Part shown: one piece after another, positions 23,567 to 31,118 of the stretch
Layout of the letters: the number at the start of each line of letters is the position of its first letter
How positions within the stretch are numbered: the first letter of the stretch is position 1
Assembly (NCBI RefSeq): GCF_016429065.1
Contig: NZ_JAELTX010000031.1
Location: forward strand, 1 to 43,507
Length of the DNA: 43,507 nucleotides
From: Pedobacter sp. ASV17
Lineage (GTDB): Bacteria > Bacteroidota > Bacteroidia > Sphingobacteriales > Sphingobacteriaceae
Reading direction: 5' to 3'
Program-made: the position numbers and the translations under genes
The notes under the pieces: model-generated
Database searches by the model: none
The model's input: only the letters and a program-made list of their open reading frames with translations
What the model was told of the DNA's origin: nothing

Positions 23567-25783
23567 ATGCAAACAAATACTGCAGAAAATCCAAACGATT
23601 TTTTTAAAAGTAAGGTATTAGGGCACCCATCGGGGCTTTTTGTACTTTTCTTTACCGAAATGTGGGAGCGTTTCTCCTACTATGGAATGCGAGCCCTATT
23701 GGTTTTGTTTTTCAGCGCTTCTGTTTTAGATAGCGGCTGGGGATGGCCAAAAGAACATGCATTAGCCATTTTCGGAACCTATACTGCATTAGTTTACCTT
23801 TCTACAATGCTTGGCGGCTATTTTGCCGATAAAGTAATTGGTATTCGCTGGGCCGTAGTGGTAGGCGCATTATTAATGACCATGGGACACGCCTTTATGG
23901 CCCTAGAAACCTCATTCTTTATTTATGCAGGTTTGGTTTTCTTGGTGTTTGGTAGTGGTTTCTTTAAACCCAACATGACCTCTATTGTATCAGAAATGTA
24001 CAAAGACTTTCCTGAGAAAAAGGACGGCGCTTACACCATCTTCTACATGGGCGTAAACGCGGGCGCATTTTTCGGAATCATGCTTTGTGGCTATCTAGGT
24101 GAAAAAATTGGTTGGAGTTGGGGATTTGGAGTAGCAGGTATTTTCATGCTATTTGGCCTATTACAGTTCTGGTTTGCACAAAATATTTTCGGAAACATAG
24201 GTTTAAAACCTGTTAAAGCAACCGCAGAAGAAAAAACAGCAGCAGCTTCGGTAGAACAAGAAGGTGGCAAATTAAATCCATTTACACGTTTTCACATGGT
24301 ATTAATTGTACTATGTGTTGGCTTAGGTTTGGCTTGGATTTTAAACGACCCTGTTAATAAAATCTCTGAAGGAACAACAAACTTATTCAGTTTCAGTCTA
24401 TTTGGCGTTGATGGTAGCAATTTTATCATCTTAACCGCTTTGGTACTGTTTTTAATCCTATTGGTATCCAGAATTAACAGATACGACAAAGTACTTAAAG
24501 ACAGGATGATGGCCATTGTGTTTTTTGCCATCATTACCATGATTTTCTGGTCGATATTTGAGCAAGCACCAGGTTCATTAACCCTATTTGCTAAAGATTA
24601 TACGCAAAGAATTTTAGAAGGAACTTCAGGTACTATTTTCAAAATTGTTAACTCATTAATTACCATTGGTCCTTTGGCCATCATTACTTGGGTACTCTTT
24701 AAATTGTTCGGACAAACCTTCAATAAGTACAAATTATCCAACTTCATTTTAGGTTTCAGTTTCTTGATCATCTGGGGAATTGCCATTTGGATGGTAACTA
24801 ACGAATATAAGTCTACTTCATACAATGTTCAATACAAAAACCTAAGTGGCGTGGTGAACAACGAAAAAGTAGTTTCATCTGAATCTTATAAGGATAACCA
24901 AGAGATTGCCATTTTAGATATTGAGCGGACTTCATTCTATAAAGCTGATGAGAAAACTACGGTTCAAAACAACGCTTTAGTAGACAAAGACAAAAACTAT
25001 CTTGGTGATGTATTTACTGGTAAAATAAGCAACATTATTGACCGCGAAAAACCAGGTGCATTTGGTACCGTAGTAAGCTATGCCGAAATTGAATTCACCA
25101 ATGCCGCAGGACAAACACTTAAAAGAGAAATCAAATTAGCCAAAGGCGAAAAAGATTTGTTAAAAGTTGGTGACACCAAAGAAATTTTGATTAACCACAA
25201 CATCAAATACGACGCTAACCAAACCTCTCCTATCAAAGCAACCATTACTTCAAAAGTTGCCGCTACAGAGGTAAATGCAAGTTGGTTCAGTATCTTAAAC
25301 TCACTTTTCATCATCACCTTAGCCCCATTGTTCTCTAAATGGTGGAGCAGTAAACGCAACCCATCAGCAAATAACAAATATGCCATCGGTATGTTGTTCT
25401 TGGCAATCGGAATGGCGTTTGTGGCCTTCGGTGCAGCCTCTATCCCTGCGGGAGCTAAATCAGCTTCGGTAAGCATGGTTTGGTTGGTATTTGTTTACTT
25501 ATTCCATACCATGGCCGAGCTTTGCGTATCACCAGTAGCACTTTCTTATGTAAGTAAACTGGTACCGGGCCGCATGATTGCCATCATGTTTGGCGTTTGG
25601 TATTTAGCAGTAGCTATTGGTAACAAGCTAGCAGGTATATTTGGTGAGGTTTCAGAAAGCATAGCGGGCGAAAAAGGCTATAGCTATTTCTTCTGGACAC
25701 TTACAGGTGTTTCATTAGCCGCATCTTTATTGGCCTTTGCCTTAGGTCCAATTGTTAAAAAACTGATGCACGGTGTAAAATAA
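23567..25783 (+). CDS. POT/PTR-family proton-coupled peptide transporter
   Basis: This 738-residue major-facilitator transporter imports di- and tripeptides with protons. The POT hallmark ExxERFxYYG is seen as EMWERFSYYGMRALLVLFF (about 31-49), with GGYFADKVIG (about 83-92) and GSGFFKPNMTSIVSEMY. C-terminal helices include LCVSPVALSYVSKLVPGRM. Typical members have about 450-500 residues. The excess is an insertion of about 160 residues (roughly 411-570; NEYKSTSYNVQYKNLSG...ATEVNAS) between membrane helices, rich in Lys, Asp and beta-type segments and probably an extramembrane domain. ATG 23567 is supported by a promoter-like TTTG-N22-TATATTG upstream. A strong bidirectional terminator follows. 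Confidence 0.92.
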   Translation: MQTNTAENPNDFFKSKVLGHPSGLFVLFFTEMWERFSYYGMRALLVLFFSASVLDSGWGWPKEHALAIFGTYTALVYLSTMLGGYFADKVIGIRWAVVVGALLMTMGHAFMALETSFFIYAGLVFLVFGSGFFKPNMTSIVSEMYKDFPEKKDGAYTIFYMGVNAGAFFGIMLCGYLGEKIGWSWGFGVAGIFMLFGLLQFWFAQNIFGNIGLKPVKATAEEKTAAASVEQEGGKLNPFTRFHMVLIVLCVGLGLAWILNDPVNKISEGTTNLFSFSLFGVDGSNFIILTALVLFLILLVSRINRYDKVLKDRMMAIVFFAIITMIFWSIFEQAPGSLTLFAKDYTQRILEGTSGTIFKIVNSLITIGPLAIITWVLFKLFGQTFNKYKLSNFILGFSFLIIWGIAIWMVTNEYKSTSYNVQYKNLSGVVNNEKVVSSESYKDNQEIAILDIERTSFYKADEKTTVQNNALVDKDKNYLGDVFTGKISNIIDREKPGAFGTVVSYAEIEFTNAAGQTLKREIKLAKGEKDLLKVGDTKEILINHNIKYDANQTSPIKATITSKVAATEVNASWFSILNSLFIITLAPLFSKWWSSKRNPSANNKYAIGMLFLAIGMAFVAFGAASIPAGAKSASVSMVWLVFVYLFHTMAELCVSPVALSYVSKLVPGRMIAIMFGVWYLAVAIGNKLAGIFGEVSESIAGEKGYSYFFWTLTGVSLAASLLAFALGPIVKKLMHGVK

Positions 25784-25802
25784 ACATCACGTCATCAACC
25801 AT

Positions 25803-25840
25803 AAAAAGAAAGGCTCCCAATATTGGGAGCCTTTCTTTTT
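25803..25840. terminator. Bidirectional rho-independent terminator
   Basis: A perfect 38-bp palindrome centred at 25821/25822 has a GC-rich core (GGCTCCC/GGGAGCC) flanked by A and T tracts. It lies between the convergent POT and peroxiredoxin genes and serves both strands. Confidence 0.92.
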
Positions 25841-25858
25841 TAATACAAATGCCTGTAC

Positions 25859-26494
25859 TTATTTATTGGGCTGAGGCGTAGTCCTTAAATAAGGCTTAAT
25901 CACTTTGTGCCCTTTAGGAAACTTGGCGGAAATATCCTCAGTTTTGATACTGTTTACCACAATTACATCCTCTCCATCTTTCCAATCAGCAGGCGTAGCT
26001 ACGCTATAGTTTGCGGTAAGCTGTAACGAATCAATCACCCTTAACACCTCGTTAAAGTTTCTACCTGTCGAAGCAGGATAAGTGATGATGAGCTTTACCT
26101 TTTTATCAGGTCCTATCACAAACAACGAACGTACCGTTAAAGTCTCCGAAGCATTTGGATGAATCATATCATAAAGGTTCGCTACCGTTTTGTCCGAGTC
26201 AGCAATAATTGGGAAATCTACCGTTGTATTTTGGGTTTCGTTGATATCCTTAATCCATCCCAAATGTGAGTCTACAGGATCAACACTTAACGCTAAAACT
26301 TTTACATTCCTTTGATCGAATTCACCCTTTAAAGCAGCTGTTCTACCCAATTCTGTGGTACAAACAGGTGTATAATCTGCGGGATGTGAAAACAAAACTC
26401 CCCAGCTATCGCCTAGGTATTCATAAAAGTCTATCTCGCCTATAGATGTTATAGCCTTAAAATTTGGAGCGATATCGCCTATTCTTATACTCAT
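25859..26494 (-). CDS. 1-Cys peroxiredoxin (Prx6 subfamily)
   Basis: This 211-residue thiol peroxidase reduces H2O2 and organic hydroperoxides. The active site is PADYTPVCTTE with peroxidatic Cys45, preceded by Thr42 of the PxxxTxxC motif. Arg and other conserved residues follow in VLALSVDPVDSHLGWIKDI and the long C-terminal domain typical of Prx6 (PADWKDGEDVIV, then KGHKVIKPYLRTTP). Cys45 is the only cysteine, so the enzyme is 1-Cys and needs an external thiol reductant. It is cytosolic, with no signal. It is monocistronic or the last gene after DUF72, which lies 55 bp upstream on the same strand. Confidence 0.94.
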   Translation of the reverse strand: MSIRIGDIAPNFKAITSIGEIDFYEYLGDSWGVLFSHPADYTPVCTTELGRTAALKGEFDQRNVKVLALSVDPVDSHLGWIKDINETQNTTVDFPIIADSDKTVANLYDMIHPNASETLTVRSLFVIGPDKKVKLIITYPASTGRNFNEVLRVIDSLQLTANYSVATPADWKDGEDVIVVNSIKTEDISAKFPKGHKVIKPYLRTTPQPNK

Positions 26495-26549
26495 GGTATT
26501 ATTTTTTAAATGAAAAATCGGTTAATTATATTTTCAAGTTACGAAAAAA

Positions 26550-27473
26550 TCAAGAGAACAAATCTCCCTGCCCACCTAGGAAATTGATACGAGGCAGTTT
26601 ACTGCCCAATTTCTGATTGAACTTTTCGATGGTATAATCTGCAATAATCGGGGTATCGCTCTCATCGTGCTGGTGCAAAAAGAAGTAGATTTCCTCCAGT
26701 CCCCTATCCAACCAATCCTCCAAACGTACCACCCAATCGTCCACCCTTTTCTTATCTGAACTATCCAAAAAGTGGCCACCATTACCCACAAAACGAACAA
26801 ATGCCTTAGGTGTAGGCAATTCCATATGCACACAATCACGTCTACCACTAGCATCAGTAATCGCTGCGCCTATTTTAAGGTCCGCTAAAAGCGAGAATAA
26901 GGCTTTACGATCATCAGGTTTGGCAAACCAATCCTCATGGCGCACTTCCAAAAACAAATTCAAATCTCTTGGCAAAGCCTTTAAATACTGATGCATGGCA
27001 TCGAAATTCTTAGGGCCAAAATTATCGCCCAATTGCAAAAAACAAGGGCCTAGTTTATCTCCAAAAGCACTAATGGCTTTCAAATACAAATCTGTTTCAG
27101 CTTGTGCATTGTTCAAACGTTTAATATGGGTAATGGCCCTGGAAAACTTAGGGCAAAACACAAAATCTGGACGTTGATCTGCCATTTCCTTCCACTTCAC
27201 AATCTGCTCCTCCTTAGGGATACCATAAAAAACCGCGTTCAACTCTATGGAGTTAAAATGCTTTACGTACTCCCCTAAAAAGTCTTTCTCTTTGGTTTTA
27301 GCTGGATAAATTAAATTCACCCATTCCTTTCTGCCCCATTTAGCGCAACCCACAAAAAACTTCGGGTCATCAACAGGCTTACCTTTTAAGGTGAGCTTAG
27401 TTTGTTCGCCATCTGGTGGCAAGGTAAAATCTATATGATTAATTTCACTGGGTTCAACTCTTCCAAATTCCAT
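26550..27473 (-). CDS. DUF72 family protein (YecE-like)
   Basis: This 307-residue member of the DUF72 family has a TIM-barrel-like fold of unknown activity. Family features are FVGCAKWGRKEWVNLIYP near the N-terminus, FNSIELNAVFYGIPKEEQIVKW, FVFCPKFSRAITHIKRL, LGPCFLQLGDNF, LFLEVRHEDWF and the C-terminal FFLHQHDES. The first 35 residues precede the usual domain start. It is on the same strand as the peroxiredoxin downstream. The 363-bp region upstream carries nested inverted repeats instead of an obvious promoter. Confidence 0.9.
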   Translation of the reverse strand: MEFGRVEPSEINHIDFTLPPDGEQTKLTLKGKPVDDPKFFVGCAKWGRKEWVNLIYPAKTKEKDFLGEYVKHFNSIELNAVFYGIPKEEQIVKWKEMADQRPDFVFCPKFSRAITHIKRLNNAQAETDLYLKAISAFGDKLGPCFLQLGDNFGPKNFDAMHQYLKALPRDLNLFLEVRHEDWFAKPDDRKALFSLLADLKIGAAITDASGRRDCVHMELPTPKAFVRFVGNGGHFLDSSDKKRVDDWVVRLEDWLDRGLEEIYFFLHQHDESDTPIIADYTIEKFNQKLGSKLPRINFLGGQGDLFS

Positions 27474-27490
27474 AGCTAAATATAGTTAAT

Positions 27491-27760
27491 TAGCCACAGA
27501 TGCACAGATAACATTTAGATAAATCTGCATATGTTGCTACAGTTATTTTGCCACAGATACACTGATATTTTTTTTGTAATCCCCTAGCCCAGCAAAGCCC
27601 TTCGTTCTACTAAAATCGGCCTTGGCGACTGCTCCTAACAAACAGACACTATAATCGTAGAACAATACCCCTATGTGTCTATGTGGTTCATTAAAAAAAT
27701 ATAACCACATAGACACATAGCAAAATCAATAGCATAAATAAATCTGTGCATCTGTGGCTA
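27491..27760. repeat. Nested inverted-repeat element
   Basis: The outer arms are TAGCCACAGATGCACAGAT (27491-27509) and its exact complement (27742-27760), 19 bp. Nested inside at 27671-27688 and 27703-27720 is an 18-bp perfect inverted repeat (CTATGTGTCTATGTGGTT) with a 14-nt loop. A further related CCACAGATACACTGATA segment lies near 27552-27568. No ORF is present. This fills most of the 363-bp gap between the protease and DUF72 genes and looks like a dispersed palindromic repeat or MITE-like sequence. Confidence 0.85.
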
Positions 27761-27780
27761 GTAAAAACCTCATCCCAAAG

Positions 27781-27812
27781 AAAAACCCCGAAAACAACCT
27801 AATGCTTCGGGG
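27781..27812 (-). terminator. Terminator of the sigma/protease operon
   Basis: CCCCGAA (27786-27792) pairs with TTCGGGG (27806-27812). On the minus strand a T tract (27785-27781) follows. It lies 25 bp beyond the protease stop codon. Confidence 0.75.
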
Positions 27813-27836
27813 CTTCAACTATATTAATTGTAAAAA

Positions 27837-28946
27837 CTAGTTGTTGTTATACACTTTAATCATGAATACGTAATCCTGCATTTTTTGCACTTGTTTATTA
27901 CGTTTCAAACCACGCAAGCTGCTTTTCTTACCATAAGAAACTTTTCTACTTAACGAATCCTGTGGAACAGCATTCAAGGCTTCCATAATGTATTTAGATT
28001 TCACGGCAAAAGTTGCACCATCGGTTTTATTTTCCTTTCCGTTAATAATACCTACCACATTACCACTATTATCTAACAATGGGCCGCCACTATTACCTGG
28101 GTTTACCGGAATAGCTACTTGGTAAGCCAAAGTATCACCGTTAATACCGTTTCTTGAGCTTACATAACCATCTCCCAATACAATATCATCTTTAGGGAAA
28201 CCTAAAGTAAATACCGATTCGCCAATACCAGAAGTACCACGTTTAATGGTATAAGGTAGCGCAGGTAAACTTTCAAAACGCTTATCGCTAATTTTCAGAA
28301 TGGCAATATCGTTTACAGGATCGCTATAAAACGATTTCGCTTTATAAGAACCATTACTATTTTGCACGTAAACCGAATCTGCACCACGAACCACGTGATA
28401 ATTGGTAACAATATAACCGTTGCCAGAAATAGCGAAACCAGTTCCTCCAAATCTTGCATTGTTGTTGTTATTATTATTATTGCTGTTATTGTTCGCCTCT
28501 CTGGTTTTAATATCGCGGATCAAAGTATTTTGAGTACTTCTAAGTCTGGCCATATCCTTGCTCATGGCCTCAAAAGTACCTGCTTGTTTATTGTTACTTT
28601 GTATCGAGTACAGCGAAACCATCGCCAACAAGATAAACGAAGCTGCAATAGCCACTGCTGATCTATTGTTACGCCATAATTTAACCAGCTTAGAAGGATG
28701 AGGTCTTAAGTTTTCAGCCAAGGCCGCCACATCAATTTGCGAGTGCGCAGCGTCCATCTGCTCTTTTAGCTTCACTACATGTGCATATTGCGCCATCGAA
28801 TCTAAAAAAACCTTATGGGCCACTACCTTATGGTCAACCACGGGATCATTGCCGCGCAACTGTTCAAACGCCACGCGCTCCTCTGCCGTAAGTTTACCTT
28901 TCAGGTAATCTTCAATAATAGCTTCAAGTTCTATCTCGTTTCTCAT
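27837..28946 (-). CDS. Anti-sigma-like membrane protein fused to a trypsin-like (S1C/HtrA-type) protease
   Basis: The 369 residues divide into four parts. Residues 1-90 are cytoplasmic, acidic/helical, and begin like Bacteroidota anti-sigma factors (IIEDYLKGKLTAEERVAFEQL). One membrane helix follows at about 96-114. A coiled segment and an asparagine-rich linker (Asn3-Ser-Asn8, residues 152-163) come next. The periplasmic serine protease domain (about 165-345) has the triad His184 (TNYHVV), Asp213 (NDIAIL) and Ser286 (GNSGGP). No PDZ domain is visible. The start codon lies 3 bp after the stop of the ECF sigma gene, so the two are translationally linked. A sensor-protease anti-sigma factor controlling that sigma factor is the inferred role. 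Confidence 0.85.
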   Translation of the reverse strand: MRNEIELEAIIEDYLKGKLTAEERVAFEQLRGNDPVVDHKVVAHKVFLDSMAQYAHVVKLKEQMDAAHSQIDVAALAENLRPHPSKLVKLWRNNRSAVAIAASFILLAMVSLYSIQSNNKQAGTFEAMSKDMARLRSTQNTLIRDIKTREANNNSNNNNNNNNARFGGTGFAISGNGYIVTNYHVVRGADSVYVQNSNGSYKAKSFYSDPVNDIAILKISDKRFESLPALPYTIKRGTSGIGESVFTLGFPKDDIVLGDGYVSSRNGINGDTLAYQVAIPVNPGNSGGPLLDNSGNVVGIINGKENKTDGATFAVKSKYIMEALNAVPQDSLSRKVSYGKKSSLRGLKRNKQVQKMQDYVFMIKVYNNN

Positions 28947-28949
28947 TTC

Positions 28950-29516
28950 CTATGATTGAAAAAATAATTTCTTTAACCGCTGCAAACACTTGTACTTCTG
29001 TGTCTTTGCATTATCTGTATTCGTATACCCAAACTTCTCACAAATCTCCTGCATCGAATGGTTATGGATATAAAAATCCTGGATGATGGTTTTACAAGGT
29101 TCGCCCAAACTGTCCAGCGCCACCTTCATTTTATCAAACTGCATATCCTTTTCCTCATGCAGCTCCACATTATCATCCACGGCCAATACATCCTCAAAAT
29201 CAGCAATGTTATTGGTCTTTCTACTTTGTTGAGTAAGTTTTTTTAGCCAAATTCTTCTACTTACTGAGTAAATATAGGTCTTCAACTTACTGCTCAACTC
29301 AAAATTCCCGCTACGCACCTTATTATAAAGCACTATAATGGACTCTTGGTAAACGTCCTTGGCATCGTCCTCGTCGCCGCTGTTATTTAAAATAAACTGC
29401 AACACCATAGGGAAATACGCCAAATACAACTTATTTAAAGCCTCTACCGAGTTATTGAGTATTCCTAGTACAACTTCTCTATCTGTTGGTATATCACTGC
29501 TAAACTTTATACTCAC
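28950..29516 (-). CDS. ECF-type RNA polymerase sigma factor
   Basis: The 188 residues include sigma region 2 (about 25-95; LNKLYLAYFPMVLQFILNNS, DDAKDVYQESIIVLYNKV, KLKTYIYSVSRRIWLKKL) and region 4 (about 130-185; ALDSLGEPCKTIIQDFYIHN, MQEICEKFGYTNTDNAKTQK). The spacing without region 3 is typical of ECF sigma factors. The start is GTG at 29516; no ATG precedes the conserved part. The probable promoter (GTTACC-N14-GTATTAA) ends only 3 bp before this GTG, so the mRNA may be leaderless. The same motif precedes four small lipoprotein genes on the other side, implying autoregulation and control of that array. The membrane protease/anti-sigma gene follows after 3 bp. Confidence 0.92.
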   Translation of the reverse strand: MSIKFSSDIPTDREVVLGILNNSVEALNKLYLAYFPMVLQFILNNSGDEDDAKDVYQESIIVLYNKVRSGNFELSSKLKTYIYSVSRRIWLKKLTQQSRKTNNIADFEDVLAVDDNVELHEEKDMQFDKMKVALDSLGEPCKTIIQDFYIHNHSMQEICEKFGYTNTDNAKTQKYKCLQRLKKLFFQS

Positions 29517-29519
29517 CTA

Positions 29520-29546
29520 TTAATACAATTAAAATCAAATGGTAAC
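29520..29546 (-). promoter_or_regulatory. ECF-type promoter of the sigma gene
   Basis: The minus strand reads GTTACC (29546-29541), 14 bp, GTATTAA (29526-29520). Both boxes and the spacing are shared with the four lipoprotein promoters. The transcription start would fall at or next to the GTG start codon (29516). Confidence 0.75.
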
Positions 29547-29639
29547 CCAATAATAATCAAAAAAATCGCAAGCCACCCTTAGGCATGCCCGCCGTTGTTT
29601 TCCAGAAAAGCAATTTTGGTACCATTATGTCAATACCGT

Positions 29640-29706
29640 CCCGCTTTTCGCTTTATCCCTCATACTTGCGGGATGCTCGCTACAATCGGGTTTATCGCAC
29701 TCCCGT
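29640..29706. repeat. Dispersed intergenic repeat (CCCGC/GCGGG type)
   Basis: The sequence GCTTTTCGCTTTATCCCTC...GCGGGATGCTCGCTACAATC followed by GGGTTTA looks like an intergenic repeat I recall in Sphingobacteriaceae genomes. TCCCGC (29639-29644) can pair with GCGGGA. The rest of the 351-bp region between the sigma gene and the first lipoprotein gene holds only the two divergent promoters. Confidence 0.4.
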
Positions 29707-29802
29707 CTATATAAAAAACACACATTTTAATACCAAAGTGTCTAAATAGTAACCCGTAAAAATCGTTGAAAACTTTTTTTTATTTTTTTTTAAAAACATG
29801 AG

Positions 29803-29829
29803 GTTACCTTTTTACCTTTGCGGCATTAA
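29803..29829 (+). promoter_or_regulatory. ECF-type promoter of lipoprotein gene 1
   Basis: GTTACC (29803-29808), 14 bp, GCATTAA (29823-29829), followed by a 38-nt leader. A TAnnTTTG match (TACCTTTG, 29813-29820) overlaps the spacer, so a housekeeping promoter may be superimposed. Confidence 0.75.
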
Positions 29830-29867
29830 GATGTAAAATTAATTAATTATTAAATCAGAAAATTAAA

Positions 29868-30074
29868 ATGAAAAACTTATTCAAATTCGGCTTTTTAGCT
29901 TTAGCATTATCTTTAACTGTAGTTGCTTGTTCTTCAGAGAAAAAAGCTGAAGGTACTGACACTGCTGCTGTTGATACTGCTGTAGTTGATACAACTGCTG
30001 CTGATACAACTGTTAAAGCTGACACTACTGTTAAAGCTGATACTACTAAAGCTGCTACTCCAGCTGCTCACTAG
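29868..30074 (+). CDS. Small Thr/Asp-rich lipoprotein, copy 1
   Basis: This 68-residue lipoprotein begins with the signal MKNLFKFGFLALALSLTVVA, with lipidated Cys21 followed by SSEKKAEG. The mature part is low-complexity, built from Asp-Thr-Thr units (VDTTAADTTVKADTTVKADTTK) and ending ATPAAH. The signal sequence is almost identical in the other three copies, while the tail varies in repeat number. No known family is recognised. It is probably anchored to the outer or inner membrane as a short, flexible spacer-like peptide. It has its own ECF-type promoter and a strong terminator, so it is transcribed as a single gene. Confidence 0.88.
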   Translation: MKNLFKFGFLALALSLTVVACSSEKKAEGTDTAAVDTAVVDTTAADTTVKADTTVKADTTKAATPAAH

Positions 30075-30095
30075 TCGATAGTTGAAACAAAGTAT

Positions 30096-30139
30096 AAAAA
30101 GCCCCGTCCCGCATATGCGAGATACGGGGCTTTTTTTTT
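30096..30139 (+). terminator. Terminator of lipoprotein gene 1
   Basis: GCCCCGT (30101-30107) pairs with ACGGGGC (30124-30130), the inner arms CGCAT/ATGCG extend the stem, and nine T residues follow (30131-30139). Confidence 0.92.
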
Positions 30140-30229
30140 ATGAAGCAAACCATAAAAAAATCCTCAAAACAAAATATAACCATCTATAAAAAAGATAGTT
30201 ACAAAATATTATCTCTACCTATTTCTTGT

Positions 30230-30256
30230 GTTACCTTTTGAAAATTGATGTATTAA
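30230..30256 (+). promoter_or_regulatory. ECF-type promoter of lipoprotein gene 2
   Basis: GTTACC (30230-30235), 14 bp, GTATTAA (30250-30256), 31 bp before the ATG. The spacer sequence differs from the other copies while both boxes are kept. Confidence 0.78.
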
Positions 30257-30287
30257 ACAACAATTAATCACAAAATTTAAACTCAAA

Positions 30288-30494
30288 ATGAACATGAAAA
30301 ACTTATTCAAATTTGGCTTTTTAGCATTGGCATTATCTTTAGCTGCAGTGGCTTGTACTCCAAAAAACAATTCCGCAAGCACTGATAATCCTGGTGATAC
30401 TACTGTACTTGACACTACTGCTGCTGACACCACTAAAGCAGCGGATACCACCGCTAAAACCGACACGACCAAAGCTACTCCAGCTGCTCACTAG
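30288..30494 (+). CDS. Small Thr/Asp-rich lipoprotein, copy 2
   Basis: The most diverged of the four paralogues has 68 residues from ATG 30288; the internal ATG at 30294 aligns with the start of the other copies and is an equally good start. The lipobox is LAAVAC followed by TPKNN instead of SSEKK. The tail has DTTVLDTTAADTTKAADTTA units and ends ATPAAH, as in copy 1. Divergence in the mature N-terminus but conservation of signal and repeat character suggests an older duplication. The function is unknown. Confidence 0.85.
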   Translation: MNMKNLFKFGFLALALSLAAVACTPKNNSASTDNPGDTTVLDTTAADTTKAADTTAKTDTTKATPAAH

Positions 30495-30515
30495 TTAATA
30501 GTTGAAAAAATAAAA

Positions 30516-30547
30516 GAGTCCCATCCCGTCCCGCAAGTGCGGGACTC
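30516..30547 (+). terminator. Degenerate terminator hairpin after copy 2
   Basis: GAGTCCC (30516-30522) can pair with GGGACTC (30541-30547), or CCCGCA with TGCGGG inside it. There is no T tract, so termination is probably weak compared with the other copies. Confidence 0.5.
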
Positions 30548-30615
30548 GAAAACTATTTTATCTCACTAAAAAACAAGCAGTTAATAAAAAATTAAAATTT
30601 TAATGTTTTTATCGG

Positions 30616-30642
30616 GTTACCTTTTAATGATTGCCGTATTAA
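30616..30642 (+). promoter_or_regulatory. ECF-type promoter of lipoprotein gene 3
   Basis: GTTACC (30616-30621), 14 bp, GTATTAA (30636-30642), 44 bp before the ATG. The spacer is identical to that of copy 4. Confidence 0.78.
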
Positions 30643-30686
30643 TCAGTAATTAATTAATTATTACAATAGTTTAAACTAAAATTAAA

Positions 30687-30878
30687 ATGAAAAACTTATT
30701 CAAATTCGGCTTTTTAGCATTAGCATTATCTTTAACTGTAGTAGCTTGTTCTTCTGAGAAAAAAGCTGAAGGTACTGACACTATCGGTGCTGACACTACT
30801 GTAACTGCTGATACTACTATCAAAGATACAGTTGTTAAAACTGATACTACTGTTGTTGATTCAACTGTAAAACACTAG
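30687..30878 (+). CDS. Small Thr/Asp-rich lipoprotein, copy 3
   Basis: This 63-residue lipoprotein has the same signal as copy 1 and Cys21-SSEKKAEGTD. The tail alternates Asp-Thr-Thr with Val/Ala/Lys (IGADTTVTADTTIKDTVVKTDTT) and ends VDSTVKH. It is nearly identical to copy 4 (two residue differences), so this duplication is recent. The unit repeats with a period of 432 bp including promoter and terminator. Confidence 0.88.
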   Translation: MKNLFKFGFLALALSLTVVACSSEKKAEGTDTIGADTTVTADTTIKDTVVKTDTTVVDSTVKH

Positions 30879-30899
30879 TCGATAGTTGAAAAAATATAA

Positions 30900-30927
30900 A
30901 AGCCCCGTCCGTACGGGGCTTTTTTTA
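30900..30927 (+). terminator. Terminator of lipoprotein gene 3
   Basis: AGCCCCGT (30901-30908) pairs perfectly with ACGGGGCT (30913-30920) around a 4-nt loop, followed by a T tract to 30927. Confidence 0.93.
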
Positions 30928-31047
30928 TATCCAAAAATGAGGTAACCTTAAAAAACCCATCCCGCAAGTGCAGGGCTCAAAAACAAATTTTATTTCACTG
31001 AAAAACAGATAGTTAAAATAAAATTCAATTTTTTATATTTTTATTGG

Positions 31048-31074
31048 GTTACCTTTTAATGATTGCCGTATTAA
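31048..31074 (+). promoter_or_regulatory. ECF-type promoter of lipoprotein gene 4
   Basis: GTTACC (31048-31053), 14 bp, GTATTAA (31068-31074), 44 bp before the ATG. Confidence 0.78.
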
Positions 31075-31118
31075 ATAGCAATTAATTAATTATACAATAG
31101 TTTAAACTCAAAATTAAA

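Noticed and set aside
28450..28500. Trinucleotide microsatellite
   Set aside because: It is the in-frame Asn-rich linker of the protease gene, with mixed AAC/AAT codons and an interrupting Ser.
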